Assembly (NCBI RefSeq): GCF_008801925.2 | Contig: NZ_CP062803.1 | Location: forward strand, 2,728,001 to 2,792,000 | DNA: 64,000 bases | Direction of reading: 5' to 3' | Source of the DNA: Cupriavidus basilensis | Lineage (GTDB): Bacteria > Pseudomonadota > Gammaproteobacteria > Burkholderiales > Burkholderiaceae | Shown: positions 40,508 through 47,744 of the stretch, in pieces | Layout of the letters: every line of letters starts with the position of its first letter | Numbering within the stretch: the first letter of the stretch is position 1 | Made by a program: the position numbers and the translations under genes | The notes under the pieces: generated by a model | What the model saw: only the letters and a program-made list of their open reading frames with translations | Told to the model about the DNA's origin: nothing | Databases searched by the model: none

Positions 40508-40714
40508 CTAAGCCTTAAACCACGCAGCAGGGATCACCTCGGCCGGCGGCTCCTTCTCGAACAAGGGCACGTCATGCATCATGCGAGATGGCGCACCGGG
40601 CGGGAAGGCCGTCACCGACACAATGGCGCGCGCCCCAGCCAAGCCAAAATCTGCCTCTTCGATGGGGCAATGCGGCGCGGTATGGGTGTTGCCTCCGCAA
40701 TTGGTGCAGGTCAT
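40508..40714 (-). CDS. Small zinc-ribbon-like protein
   Basis: 68 residues starting MTCTNCGGNTHTAPHCP, a CxxC plus His/Cys cluster that could bind zinc. The rest is Pro-rich. Its ATG overlaps the stop of the 26-residue membrane microprotein gene (ATGA), so the two are probably co-translated. Function unknown. Confidence 0.65.
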   Translation of the reverse strand: MTCTNCGGNTHTAPHCPIEEADFGLAGARAIVSVTAFPPGAPSRMMHDVPLFEKEPPAEVIPAAWFKA

Positions 40715-40791
40715 CGCCGTTTCTCCCAGACAACCAGAGCGCCGACGATCACCACCACCAGCGCAAACCAAATGAAAGCGGGAACGTCCAT
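40711..40791 (-). CDS. 26-residue single-span membrane microprotein
   Basis: Small reading frame MDVPAFIWFALVVVIVGALV then VWEKRR: one hydrophobic helix with a positively charged end. GAGGGG stands upstream of the ATG and overlaps the stop of the preceding gene, and its own stop overlaps the next ATG. Translation is well supported by these couplings; function unknown. Confidence 0.65.
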   Translation of the reverse strand: MDVPAFIWFALVVVIVGALVVWEKRR

Positions 40792-40801
40792 GTCATTCCC
40801 C

Positions 40802-41263
40802 TCAGTCAGAGCTGCAGGATGAACTGCCGCTGTCCGAGGAAGAACAGCTATCCGAGGACGAACTCGACCCGCTATCCCAGTTTCCCGAGGCGCCGCCGCC
40901 GTCGAAGGATCCGCCCCGGCTCACCGGCGCCGACCAGCTGTTGCCGAACGAGCCAGAGTCCGCGGCAATCCCATCGTCCGAGTGGCTGGAGAGCAGCATC
41001 GCCGCCGGGAGCATGGACATCCCGTCATCGGTCGTGCTCGAGCGAGAAGCCGAGGCGGCCGGCGCGCGGCGCGGGACGGATGCAGCGGCCACAGCGCGGG
41101 GTGATGGCGCCGTGGGATTGCGGCGCGGCGGCGCCTGCGGATTCAGGCGGGAAGCCAGATTGATGACGGGTGCAGAGATTGCGATTTCTCGGCGGGACGC
41201 AGCTTCGGCCTCCGAGCGGCCGTTGCCGAAGATACGCGCGAGGAGATTGCGGATCAGCTTCAT
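40802..41263 (-). CDS. Ser-rich low-complexity phage protein
   Basis: 153 residues. A basic N-terminus (MKLIRNLLARIFGNGRSEAEA) is followed by Pro/Ala-rich sequence and ends in a Ser/Asp/Gly/Cys-rich tail (residues 110-153). Not recognised. It lies 2 bp after the 93-residue gene and before the microprotein, in the leftward replication operon. Confidence 0.6.
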   Translation of the reverse strand: MKLIRNLLARIFGNGRSEAEAASRREIAISAPVINLASRLNPQAPPRRNPTAPSPRAVAAASVPRRAPAASASRSSTTDDGMSMLPAAMLLSSHSDDGIAADSGSFGNSWSAPVSRGGSFDGGGASGNWDSGSSSSSDSCSSSDSGSSSCSSD

Positions 41264-41265
41264 GG

Positions 41266-41547
41266 CTACGCCCCCTCGATTTCGATGCCTTCGGCGCCCT
41301 GCTCGCTGGCGTGCTTGAAAGCGTCATCGAACATCCGATTGATGCGCGTGGTGCCGTCCTCTTCCTCTTCCGTCAGGGCATCCACCACCGCTTCGGCCCA
41401 TTCCAGGGGATCCGTCACCTCGACCAGATCCGGATCGATCATCAGCAGATCGGGCAGCATGATCTCCGTCGCCTTCGCCAATGCGCTCACCGGCACTCTG
41501 ATCACCAGCTCGTCGCCCACCACCTCACAGCTCAGTTCGCCATTCAT
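41266..41547 (-). CDS. Acidic phage protein of unknown function
   Basis: 93 residues, acidic (EWAEAVVDALTEEEEDGTTRINRMFDDAFKHASEQGAEGIEIEGA at the C-terminal half). Its ATG shares bases with the DUF1064 stop, so it is translated with it. No recognisable domain. Confidence 0.6.
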   Translation of the reverse strand: MNGELSCEVVGDELVIRVPVSALAKATEIMLPDLLMIDPDLVEVTDPLEWAEAVVDALTEEEEDGTTRINRMFDDAFKHASEQGAEGIEIEGA

Positions 41548-42059
41548 TACCGGGTCTCCTTGATCTCAAACCCAAGCACAGCCATCAAATGCCGCTTGAT
41601 GCGATAGACATCGGTTACGGCGCCCTTAACGTCTTCGATGGTCAGCGCCGCGGCGCCGGCCTCCCGATACACAAAATCCGCCACGTACCGCAGTGCCGGC
41701 CGCTTCCGGCCCTGGATCACCACCGCCGGCGCAAGCTCGAAAGCCACCTGGCGCCGCAGTTCGCTGATCTGGCCAACCTTCTCGTGCAGGGCCCGTTCCA
41801 GATACCGGGCAAACTCGCGCTTGCTGTCGAAGGTCATGCCCTGGTAGTCGATCCGCTGGTTGCCGTACTTCCCCGGGGCGCCTGCCGGACCGCGCGGACG
41901 TCGGAGAGAAGTTTTTCCGCCGCCGGCCGCCCGCGGTGCTTCTCCACCTTTTCCAGGTACGCCGCTATCTCCTGCCCCGGGCGCCGCGCCAGCCAGCGCA
42001 CCTCGCACTCGTATCGGTAGTCCGGATCCGCTCGCACCACGACTCCCTCGCTTGGTCAT
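41547..42059 (-). CDS. DUF1064 phage nuclease-like protein
   Basis: 170 residues if started at ATG 42059. The conserved DUF1064 part begins at about residue 65 with KYGNQRIDYQGMTFDSKREF, followed by RYVADFVYRE and LTIEDVKGAVTDVYRIKRHLM, resembling the core of Holliday-junction-type or restriction-like nucleases. The first 65 residues are coded by the same DNA as the 68-residue gene at 41834-42040 in another frame, so a later start is possible. Confidence 0.7.
   Translation of the reverse strand: MTKRGSRGASGSGLPIRVRGALAGAAPGAGDSGVPGKGGEAPRAAGGGKTSLRRPRGPAGAPGKYGNQRIDYQGMTFDSKREFARYLERALHEKVGQISELRRQVAFELAPAVVIQGRKRPALRYVADFVYREAGAAALTIEDVKGAVTDVYRIKRHLMAVLGFEIKETR
41834..42040 (-). CDS. Small protein overlapping the DUF1064 gene in another frame
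   Basis: 68 residues from a GTG at 42040 with GGGAG 5 nt upstream. The sequence DYRYECEVRWLARRPGQEIAAYLEKVEKHRGRPAAEKLLSDVRAVRQ looks like a natural helical protein, similar to short proteins in related phages. It starts just after the replication-protein stop and ends inside the DUF1064 gene. It is a better coding candidate here than the Gly/Ala-rich N-terminus of the other frame. Confidence 0.6.
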   Translation of the reverse strand: MVRADPDYRYECEVRWLARRPGQEIAAYLEKVEKHRGRPAAEKLLSDVRAVRQAPRGSTATSGSTTRA

Positions 42060-42991
42060 TCCGCATCCCCGATCGGCGGATGGCCGTAGATGTACTGGTG
42101 GATCTCGGCATAGCGCGAGCTCTTGGTGCGCAACAGATCGGCCATGAGCTCGTCGCGCCAGGGGCCCTCGCCGGCGGCCTTGAAAACTCGCACCTTGAAG
42201 TCGGGGAAATGCTCGCCCTGGGCCCTTTTCCAGACGACCCGGTGCTTTGCGCCTTCGGCTTCGATGGCCTCGTTGCTGCGCCACCACTGCGAACCCGAAT
42301 TCGTCGTGGCCGTGGCACCACCGGCAGCACCGGAGCCGGCCATCGGCCCTTCGCGCCGGACCCAGTTGCGCCAGGTGGCTTCCCAGTCGGCCTTGCGCGC
42401 ATTGGCGCCGCCGGCAGCGTGCCAGTGGTCCCGGAACATCTCGGCCACCTTGCGGGTGTGGTCGGCCGTCCAACTCGGGTGCTCGGTCAGCGCCCATTCG
42501 CCCCATGGCTTGGGCAGTACCCAGCCTTTCGGGAGACGTGTCGCCTTTCCGGTGGCGGCGGGTGGCGGAGCCGACCCGCTCTCACCCTCATGAACCACTG
42601 AGGTTTCTGTATCTGTATCTGCTTCTGTATCTGTATCTGGGGGCGTTGCTGCAACGTTGCATGGCTGTTGCACGTCCTTCTTCTTCCCCTCCCGATGCTT
42701 GCGAGACCGCCCTGTGCTTGAGTCTGAGACGAATTGGCGCTTATCCCAGTTGCACAGGTTCCACCCCTCGTCAACAAACCCCTTACGCACAAAAAGCGCC
42801 TTGGTTTCCGCTAGTTCCTCGTCGCTGAGACGGAGGGCGAACGCCAATTCATCTTCTTGCAACGTTGCAAGAGCGTTGCTGCAACGGAGGCAGAACAGCA
42901 TCATGAGGCGACGCTGCATCGGCTCGGACATGCTTTGCACTTTCGCGTCCGTTGCGAACTCGGAATACATCCGGAACCACGGGTTGGACAT
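42056..42991 (-). CDS. Phage replication protein (O/DnaT-like)
   Basis: 311 residues starting MSNPWFRMYSEFATDAKVQSMSEPMQRRLMMLFCLRCS, a common N-terminal domain of phage replication-initiation proteins. A linker of DTDTEADTDTET, coded by hexanucleotide repeats, leads to a C-terminal domain (LPKPWGEWALTEHPSWTADHTRKVAEMFRDHWHAAGGANARKADWEATWRNWVRRE) shared with DnaT-like replisome loaders. It probably recruits the host helicase to the phage origin (inference). Confidence 0.75.
   Translation of the reverse strand: MSNPWFRMYSEFATDAKVQSMSEPMQRRLMMLFCLRCSNALATLQEDELAFALRLSDEELAETKALFVRKGFVDEGWNLCNWDKRQFVSDSSTGRSRKHREGKKKDVQQPCNVAATPPDTDTEADTDTETSVVHEGESGSAPPPAATGKATRLPKGWVLPKPWGEWALTEHPSWTADHTRKVAEMFRDHWHAAGGANARKADWEATWRNWVRREGPMAGSGAAGGATATTNSGSQWWRSNEAIEAEGAKHRVVWKRAQGEHFPDFKVRVFKAAGEGPWRDELMADLLRTKSSRYAEIHQYIYGHPPIGDAE
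42607..42636. repeat. Hexanucleotide repeat CTGTAT x4 with one variant
   Basis: CTGTAT units at 42607, 42613, 42625 and 42631 with CTGCTT between. It encodes the acidic DT/TE linker of the replication protein; 6-bp slippage would keep the frame. Confidence 0.7.
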
Positions 42992-43455
42992 CAGGCGCCC
43001 TCCCCGGCTGGCAGCGCGGCGCCGCCCTGCTTCGCCAGCTTGATCGCTCGCACGGGTGCCCAACGGGCATATGCAGCGTCCCAATAGGCACGGCGCTCGT
43101 CCTTGCTCAGGCGATTGCCCTGGTCGATCTGGTCGTGGCACCAGCCGCAGCCCGGCACGGTCTTCTCGTCGTCGGCCTTGAGGCCCATTCCCTTGCCGTG
43201 GATCTGCTGATTCGAGTGGCAGGCCACGACAGATTCCAGGGGATGCGCCGGGGCGCCGGCAATCAGCAGGTAGCACGGCTCGCCGCGGCAAGCCTCGGCA
43301 AACCGGCGCTGCGCGATCGGCCGGCGCTTTGCCCGCTTCTTCTTGAAGGGGCTCGGCACCAAGCCAGCCACCTGCTTCAGCCAGGTGTTCGATTGGAGCG
43401 AAGTGCGGCGCTGCAGCTGCGCGCCACGCTTCATGGGGCTGCGTCTGGTCAGCAT
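42991..43455 (-). CDS. Ref-like/DUF1364 HNH nuclease
   Basis: 154 residues. CRGEPCYLLI, ACHSNQQIHGKGMGLKADDEKTVPGCGWCHDQID form the Cys/His metal site of the DUF1364 family, which includes the RecA-dependent nuclease Ref of phage P1. It may act in recombination or genome processing. It overlaps the start of the replication gene by one base. Confidence 0.78.
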   Translation of the reverse strand: MLTRRSPMKRGAQLQRRTSLQSNTWLKQVAGLVPSPFKKKRAKRRPIAQRRFAEACRGEPCYLLIAGAPAHPLESVVACHSNQQIHGKGMGLKADDEKTVPGCGWCHDQIDQGNRLSKDERRAYWDAAYARWAPVRAIKLAKQGGAALPAGEGA

Positions 43456-43457
43456 CG

Positions 43458-43754
43458 TCAGAACAGGGCCCCTTGCGGGTGCGGTAGGCGATGCGGGCGG
43501 ATCGTCTTGCCCGTGACCTTGCAGGCGCGCGCCGGGCCACGCTCAACCTTGCAAAGCTCCTCGCGCAGCTCGTTGACGCGTGCGCTGAGCACGTTCACCT
43601 CCAGGCCGGTCAGCTTCTTCAACTCCTGCAGCGAATAGTCAGCCGGGTACGGCGCCATCACAGCCAGGATCTGCCGCTGGCGCGGCTCCATCTCGCCAGC
43701 CTTCTTGGCCTGGCGGTATGCACGAATGCTTGTGTCTGCTACTGCGGTCTGCAT
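43458..43754 (-). CDS. Winged-helix DNA-binding protein
   Basis: 98 residues from MQTAVADTSIRAYRQAKKAG; AGGAGG stands just upstream of the ATG. The centre (MEPRQRQILAVMAPYPADYSLQELKKLTGLEVNVLSARVNELRE) is a winged helix-turn-helix of the type found in phage regulatory and replication proteins. An open stretch up to 43820 is not used. Confidence 0.7.
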   Translation of the reverse strand: MQTAVADTSIRAYRQAKKAGEMEPRQRQILAVMAPYPADYSLQELKKLTGLEVNVLSARVNELREELCKVERGPARACKVTGKTIRPHRLPHPQGALF

Positions 43755-43762
43755 GCGTCCTC

Positions 43763-43939
43763 CTATGCATTGACGGGCTTCGCGTCCCGGTACTGCTCGC
43801 CTTTGAACCCCGAGTTCCACTCAACGTGTGCGTCGGTGCCCGGCGGCCAGTGCGGGTTGTCGTCAGGCTTCTGCCCGCGGCGGAAGGCCTCGGCGCCGGC
43901 GGCCCGGACGTGCTCTCTGGGCATGAGTTCGTGAATCAC
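43763..43939 (-). CDS. 58-residue phage protein of unknown function
   Basis: Starts at GTG 43939 with AGGA 5 nt upstream, reading IHELMPREHVRAAGAEAF and continuing through RRGQKPDDNPHWPPG to KPVNA; an ATG at 43924 is an alternative. Its stop (TAG) is part of the AGGAGG of the next gene. Sequence looks like natural protein and the spacing fits the operon. Function unknown. Confidence 0.62.
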   Translation of the reverse strand: MIHELMPREHVRAAGAEAFRRGQKPDDNPHWPPGTDAHVEWNSGFKGEQYRDAKPVNA

Positions 43940-43949
43940 GGGGGTCCTT

Positions 43950-44138
43950 TCAGTGCTTTACCGCCTGCTCCGCCTGGAGGTCCATAAGCCCCACGGCGCG
44001 CAGCGCTTCGAAAAATTGCGGATCCTTATTGGCCATCGCATGCAGCTCTTGGATCGCTTGTTCCTTATCGTCTCCCTGCCTCTTCATCGCGTCGTGCACC
44101 GCCCCCCGGGCATCGCAGAGCGCATCGCTTTCATCCAT
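43950..44138 (-). CDS. 62-residue phage protein of unknown function
   Basis: MDESDALCDARGAVHDAMKR and following KDPQFFEALRAVGLMDLQAEQAVKH is helical and Ala-rich. Its start overlaps the stop of the gene at 44131-44529 by 8 bp. Not recognised. Confidence 0.55.
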   Translation of the reverse strand: MDESDALCDARGAVHDAMKRQGDDKEQAIQELHAMANKDPQFFEALRAVGLMDLQAEQAVKH

Positions 44139-44529
44139 GAGTCCTCGCAGAAATCACTTCTTCCATGAGAGTGAGCATCCCGCGGCGAGCCAGGTACTGG
44201 CTGATAGCCCGGTTGCCCAACACCCGTTCGTCGTCCGCGATCTTCTCCGCCGGCAGGTCGCGACGCGCCTTGCCGTTGGCGTTGTGCTTCTCTCGATGGA
44301 AGTAATCGCTGGAGTGGGACGGGTACAGGTCCGCGTGAACCGCCAGCACCTGCTTGGTCAGTGCCTGGTTGGCGCGGTATTCCCAGGCCAATGCGCATGC
44401 GTCACGGAATGTCACGCACCGCGCAATCAGGCTGTCCGGCAAAAAGAGCGCCGGCGGGGTGCCGGCGGCCGTGGGAATCGCCGCTATCCCAATACCGGCG
44501 CGGCTTTCAAGCTGGTCGGCGGTCCTCAT
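44131..44529 (-). CDS. First gene of the leftward replication operon, unknown function
   Basis: 132 residues. FLPDSLIARCVTFRDACALAWEYRANQALTKQVLAVHADLYPSHSSDYFHREKHNANGKARRDLPAEKIADDERVLGNRAISQYLARRG is a pattern common in Burkholderiales phages next to the immunity region; the role is not known. AGGA stands 8 nt before the ATG. It is divergent from the XRE gene at 44695, sharing a 165-bp regulatory region with a 16-bp palindrome. Confidence 0.65.
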   Translation of the reverse strand: MRTADQLESRAGIGIAAIPTAAGTPPALFLPDSLIARCVTFRDACALAWEYRANQALTKQVLAVHADLYPSHSSDYFHREKHNANGKARRDLPAEKIADDERVLGNRAISQYLARRGMLTLMEEVISARTHG

Positions 44530-44630
44530 TTTCTTTGTCCTTATAGAGAAATTTCATCGGTTCCACGGTTGAATCCACAGTTGGGGAAAGCCGAAAATTT
44601 TTTTACCGAGCGGCGAGTTCCGCCCGGCCT

Positions 44631-44646
44631 GGCAGAAGGTTCTGCC
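44631..44646. promoter_or_regulatory. Palindromic operator in the divergent 44529/44695 gap
   Basis: GGCAGAA-GG-TTCTGCC, a perfect 7-bp inverted repeat. It lies between the leftward replication operon and the rightward XRE gene, so it is a good candidate operator for that regulator. It is unlike the CTACAAAT palindromes. Confidence 0.6.
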
Positions 44647-44694
44647 GGCAAATGACAAACACATCTGCATAGGCCCAATGCCAAACTTCACCGC

Positions 44695-45039
44695 ATGTAC
44701 ACGTACGCAGAACGCCTCCGCTGGGCAATGCAACAAACGGAGCCGCCGACCTCTCGGCGCGCCCTTGCACAGCGTGTCGGCGTCGAATATCAATCGATCC
44801 AGTACCTGGCCGATCCGAACCGGAACGCAAAGGGAAGCCGGTACACGGACGAAATCGCACGTGCACTTGGGGTGTCTTCTCAGTGGCTCGCAACAGGGAA
44901 AGGGAAGCCGAGTCGGACAAGGCGACCAGCTGTTGATCAGAGGCCGGCGCTGCGAGAGTGCATCCGCACCACCCGCGTACTACTCGCCCAGCTTGAACGG
45001 ATCGTGCAGGCGCTTGACGAGAGTCAGAACGGGAATTGA
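44695..45039 (+). CDS. XRE-family transcriptional regulator A
   Basis: 114 residues. N-terminal helix-turn-helix (YAERLRWAMQQTEPPTSRRALAQRVGVEYQSIQYLADPNRNAKGSRYTDEIARALGVSSQWLATG), then a short helical tail. It is a paralogue of the regulator at 45359, sharing the order SERL/AERL, ALAQRVGVEYQSIQYL/ELARRVGMGCKPQNIQHL, DPN-NAK and QWL. It lacks the longer C-terminal domain. Together with the palindrome upstream it probably controls the replication operon. Confidence 0.75.
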   Translation: MYTYAERLRWAMQQTEPPTSRRALAQRVGVEYQSIQYLADPNRNAKGSRYTDEIARALGVSSQWLATGKGKPSRTRRPAVDQRPALRECIRTTRVLLAQLERIVQALDESQNGN

Positions 45040-45052
45040 GCTTCATGGCCGG

Positions 45053-45286
45053 TCATGCATTGACAGGCGCCGCCAGCTCTGGCCAGTGCTCTTGCCAGTC
45101 ATCCGGGCGCTGCTCCTGGCGTTGCAGGCCAAGCGAAGTCTCGATGGCGCGCCAGTACTTGGTCGGGATGGGGCCGCCTTTCTCCAGGTGGTACGAGATC
45201 GTCTGCTGAGTCACGCCCAACAACGCCCCCAGCTTCTCCTGCGAATGCGCCAGTCGGACGGCCTTTTGCCACGGGCTTTCTTGCAT
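45053..45286 (-). CDS. Cro/YdaS-like DNA-binding protein
   Basis: 77 residues: MQESPWQKAVRLAHSQEKLGALLGVTQQTISYHLEKGGPIPTKYWRAIETSLGL, a helix-turn-helix of the YdaS/Cro type. It is divergent from the repressor at 45359, and its promoter -10 falls within the operator palindrome at 45305-45322. It ends 14 bp from the convergent XRE gene. A Cro-like role in the lysis decision is inferred from position. Confidence 0.78.
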   Translation of the reverse strand: MQESPWQKAVRLAHSQEKLGALLGVTQQTISYHLEKGGPIPTKYWRAIETSLGLQRQEQRPDDWQEHWPELAAPVNA

Positions 45287-45304
45287 TGGTCTGCTCGCTG
45301 ATGT

Positions 45305-45322
45305 CTACAAATTCATTTGTAG
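45305..45322. promoter_or_regulatory. Repressor operator O1 with promoter of the Cro-like gene
   Basis: CTACAAAT-TC-ATTTGTAG is an 18-bp perfect palindrome. On the minus strand TTGCAA (45344-45339), 17 bp and TACAAA (45321-45316) form a promoter for the Cro-like gene whose -10 lies in the palindrome. Confidence 0.75.
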
Positions 45323-45358
45323 CACGTTACAAACCTTTTTGCAAGGCGACATAACAAA

Positions 45359-45883
45359 ATGCTTTGTATGTCAACTTACTCAGAACGCCTTGCACTGGCG
45401 ATGACCGTGCGCGGCCTGAATCCCCACACCGACCAGAGCGAGCTGGCGCGGAGAGTTGGGATGGGCTGCAAGCCACAGAACATCCAGCACCTGCTGGATC
45501 CCAACAAAAACGCCAAGTTCAGCAAATACTCTTCACGAATTGCTGATGTACTCAGGATTGATCCGCAGTGGCTTTCGTATGAGACCGGCCCGCGGCCGGA
45601 GGCCGACAGCGAACCAGACTTTGTTGCGTTTGACGAAAAAAGCCAAACGCTCTTCTTGGCCGAGGTCAAACCCACAGCCATTGATCTTGAGGATGCTCAG
45701 CGACAACGCGCGCATGCCATCGTGGCCGGTCTGTCCGGGTCGTTGCTTACTAGGGCGCTGGCATTGCTCCAGGACATTGAGGAACGACAAGAAGACGAGC
45801 CAAATCAATCAGGGCGAACTATTGTCATAGAAGGGGGAAAGCCGGATCCGGCGCCCCCATCGAAAAACAAATCAAACGGCTAA
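45359..45883 (+). CDS. XRE-family phage repressor B (CI-like)
   Basis: 174 residues from ATG 45359; a second ATG at 45368 (MSTYSERL) aligns better with the paralogue. Residues 5-80 form a helix-turn-helix domain, and the C-terminal half (ADSEPDFVAFDEKSQTLFLAEVKPTAIDLEDAQRQRAHAIVAGLSGSLLTRALALLQDIEE) is probably for oligomerisation; no LexA-type Ser-Lys protease dyad is evident. No clear ribosome-binding site precedes it. It is the best candidate for the lysogeny repressor binding the CTACAAAT palindromes. Confidence 0.78.
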   Translation: MLCMSTYSERLALAMTVRGLNPHTDQSELARRVGMGCKPQNIQHLLDPNKNAKFSKYSSRIADVLRIDPQWLSYETGPRPEADSEPDFVAFDEKSQTLFLAEVKPTAIDLEDAQRQRAHAIVAGLSGSLLTRALALLQDIEERQEDEPNQSGRTIVIEGGKPDPAPPSKNKSNG

Positions 45884-45961
45884 TAAATAGTCGAAACACG
45901 TTCGGGAAAGCATTATTTGCATGCGGGGTTAACATAGCGGGTTGGGCGGGATAATGATTGC

Positions 45962-46804
45962 ATGAAAAAAACAATTGTAGTTACATCGGCACTTTTCTTT
46001 GCCCATCAAACCGCGATTGCGGCAGTCAATGCGGAAAAGATCATCTTAGAGAGCGCTGCCAAGGTTACCCAATTATGTAATGAGTCGCTTCCGATAGATG
46101 GCATCGCCTGCATTACTGTGGACGACGAATCCGCAAAGCAAATATCAGATAATGCATATGACAGCGGAAAAATATGGGAAAAGGTGTTAGCCGGAACCCG
46201 TCAACCGATGCCCATGTATAAGGCGGACACAGGAACGGTGGATGGCTTGGTAGGGCGCAGCTACCGCTCAGCCCTGATCTTGGTAGAGCGTAAGACCTCC
46301 GAAGAGCAGTCCTATCTGAGTGCATTCCCCGTCGTGTTTTCCACCACTGCATTCACGCCAGGCGCGAGTCGCGTGGACGATGCAGAGGTGCCGGATTTCG
46401 TTAGGCGGCAACTGGATGGTGCCGTAAAGACGGCGAGCCCGGGTTCTGCGGCGGCACAAGAATTCTTCCGAAAGCTTGACGCACCTATTCTCCTGCGGCG
46501 AGCTGAGCAGCAAAAAAATGAGAAACGCGCCGCGGAGGAAGCGAGCAAGCAAAACCCACGCTACAAGGCTGACGCGGCAGCAAATTCAATGCGGAGTTGT
46601 GCTAACAACATCGTATATGCCAGGAAGGGCATAGAGCGTGAGCAACAAATCGGCAGGATCTCAGGTGTTATAAATAAGGCTTCCCTCTATAACTATGGTT
46701 CAATGATTGCGAGCTGCGAAGCCTCGATGCCACGTTTTTGGAAGGAGTATAAGGCCAATGGCGGAGAAGCAAGGTCAATGGCAGACGTTATTGAGCAAAA
46801 ATAG
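45962..46804 (+). CDS. Secreted/periplasmic protein of unknown function (cargo gene)
   Basis: 280 residues with a signal peptide (MKKTIVVTSALFFAHQTAIA, cleavage near residue 21). Mature part has scattered Cys (NESLPIDGIACITV; MRSCANNIVYARKG; ASCEASMPRFW) suggesting disulphides. The gene is AT-richer than the phage average and has its own strong terminator, and it lies within the immunity region, all features of a moron expressed from the lysogen. Not recognised; export from the host cell or display is possible. Confidence 0.7.
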   Translation: MKKTIVVTSALFFAHQTAIAAVNAEKIILESAAKVTQLCNESLPIDGIACITVDDESAKQISDNAYDSGKIWEKVLAGTRQPMPMYKADTGTVDGLVGRSYRSALILVERKTSEEQSYLSAFPVVFSTTAFTPGASRVDDAEVPDFVRRQLDGAVKTASPGSAAAQEFFRKLDAPILLRRAEQQKNEKRAAEEASKQNPRYKADAAANSMRSCANNIVYARKGIEREQQIGRISGVINKASLYNYGSMIASCEASMPRFWKEYKANGGEARSMADVIEQK

Positions 46805-46827
46805 ACTAATCATCTAGACTGCGGACC

Positions 46828-46860
46828 GCCCACCTAAATGGTGGGCTTTTTTATTTTTTT
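46828..46860 (+). terminator. Terminator of the secreted-protein gene
   Basis: GCCCACC-TAAAT-GGTGGGC followed by TTTTTTATTTTTTT, 21 bp after the stop codon. Confidence 0.9.
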
Positions 46861-47010
46861 GGACTGTTTTCTCGACAGGCCTCTCTGCCACCTGCATGCA
46901 GAGCCGACTGCATCCCTCTTCAGCGGGGTTATTAAGCGGAAACTTAAATGCTATCTCAATGACTCCATAGATCGTCGGGGGCACATCCGGCGGCAACCCC
47001 CGGGGTCAGT

Positions 47011-47235
47011 ATGACAAAGGTAGTGTATTTGGATGCCTATAGGGATGGTCGGCGTCAGGAGCAACGCTCGCCCCCCGAGCTTACGGATGAGGAAGACACG
47101 ATTCTCATTCGCAGAATGGATGGCGGAACCTACATAGCGCACCTCTCTGGCGCTTATGCGTCATCCCCCTTGTTGGTCGTTGAGCACGCTAGTGATCTCG
47201 CCTCGGAGGTCGCTCGTAAGATGCGCTTTCCCTAA
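47011..47235 (+). CDS. 74-residue protein of unknown function
   Basis: MTKVVYLDAYRDGRRQEQRS followed by LTDEEDTILIRRMDGGTYIAHLSGAYASSPLLVVEHASDLASEVARKMRF. The sequence looks like a compact alpha/beta protein. It ends just before operator O2 and is separate from the early operon. No good ribosome-binding site is seen, so confidence is moderate. Confidence 0.5.
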   Translation: MTKVVYLDAYRDGRRQEQRSPPELTDEEDTILIRRMDGGTYIAHLSGAYASSPLLVVEHASDLASEVARKMRFP

Positions 47236-47236
47236 A

Positions 47237-47287
47237 TTACAAATTCATTTGTACATCGCGCTTGCGTATCTACAAATTCTTTTGTAG
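47237..47287 (+). promoter_or_regulatory. Early rightward promoter with repressor operators O2 and O3
   Basis: TACAAATTCATTTGTA (47238-47253) and CTACAAATTCTTTTGTAG (47270-47287) match the O1 palindrome; centres are 33 bp apart, about three helical turns. TTGTAC (47249-47254), a 16-bp spacer and TACAAA (47271-47276) form a promoter whose two boxes lie in O2 and O3. It would drive the operon from 47324 through the retroelement to 59728. Confidence 0.75.
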
Positions 47288-47323
47288 ACTGCCTCCATCG
47301 ACGCACCACCCGGTGCAGCACAG

Positions 47324-47719
47324 ATGGAGCACGAGATGGTCATTCAGCCGCGACAAGCCAACGAACAGCCCAGCATCTTTGATGTGCTTACCGGCACGGT
47401 AGGCAAGGATCGCGGACCTGTGCACGTGGTGCTCCCTGGCGTGCTGACACTGGCAGATGGCGGGATGGAGCTGCAACAGGCCATTGCCGCCTACAGCAAG
47501 GCTCGCAACCTCGCCAACGAGGTCACCACATTCTTCTGTCGGGCTGTAGGCCGCCCCATCAACACGCTCGAGGAGTTTTCCCTCCTCACGGAGTGGCTCG
47601 ACGCCATCGAGTCGGCCATCCGCGCCGCCATCTCCATCCGAGACTTCGCGTCGGACAAGGAGTTCTGCGCCATGCAGGACGAATGCAACATGTGGCTCGA
47701 CCACTGGCAAGCCTCCTAA
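47324..47719 (+). CDS. First gene of the rightward early operon, unknown function
   Basis: 131 residues. LQQAIAAYSKARNLANEVTTFFCRAVGRPINTLEEFSLLTEWLDAIESAIRAAISIRDFASDKEFCAMQDECNMWLDHW is helical. It directly follows the repressor-controlled promoter, so it is expressed upon induction. Not recognised. Confidence 0.65.
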   Translation: MEHEMVIQPRQANEQPSIFDVLTGTVGKDRGPVHVVLPGVLTLADGGMELQQAIAAYSKARNLANEVTTFFCRAVGRPINTLEEFSLLTEWLDAIESAIRAAISIRDFASDKEFCAMQDECNMWLDHWQAS

Positions 47720-47744
47720 CACTAGCGGCCCCTTGGAGAATCTC

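Noticed and set aside
46864..46878. CTGT/ACAG pair resembling a LexA box
   Set aside because: Spacing is N7 instead of N8 and no gene follows at a suitable distance.
46814..46996. 60-codon minus-strand frame after the secreted-protein gene
   Set aside because: Overlaps the strong terminator and has no ribosome site or recognisable sequence.
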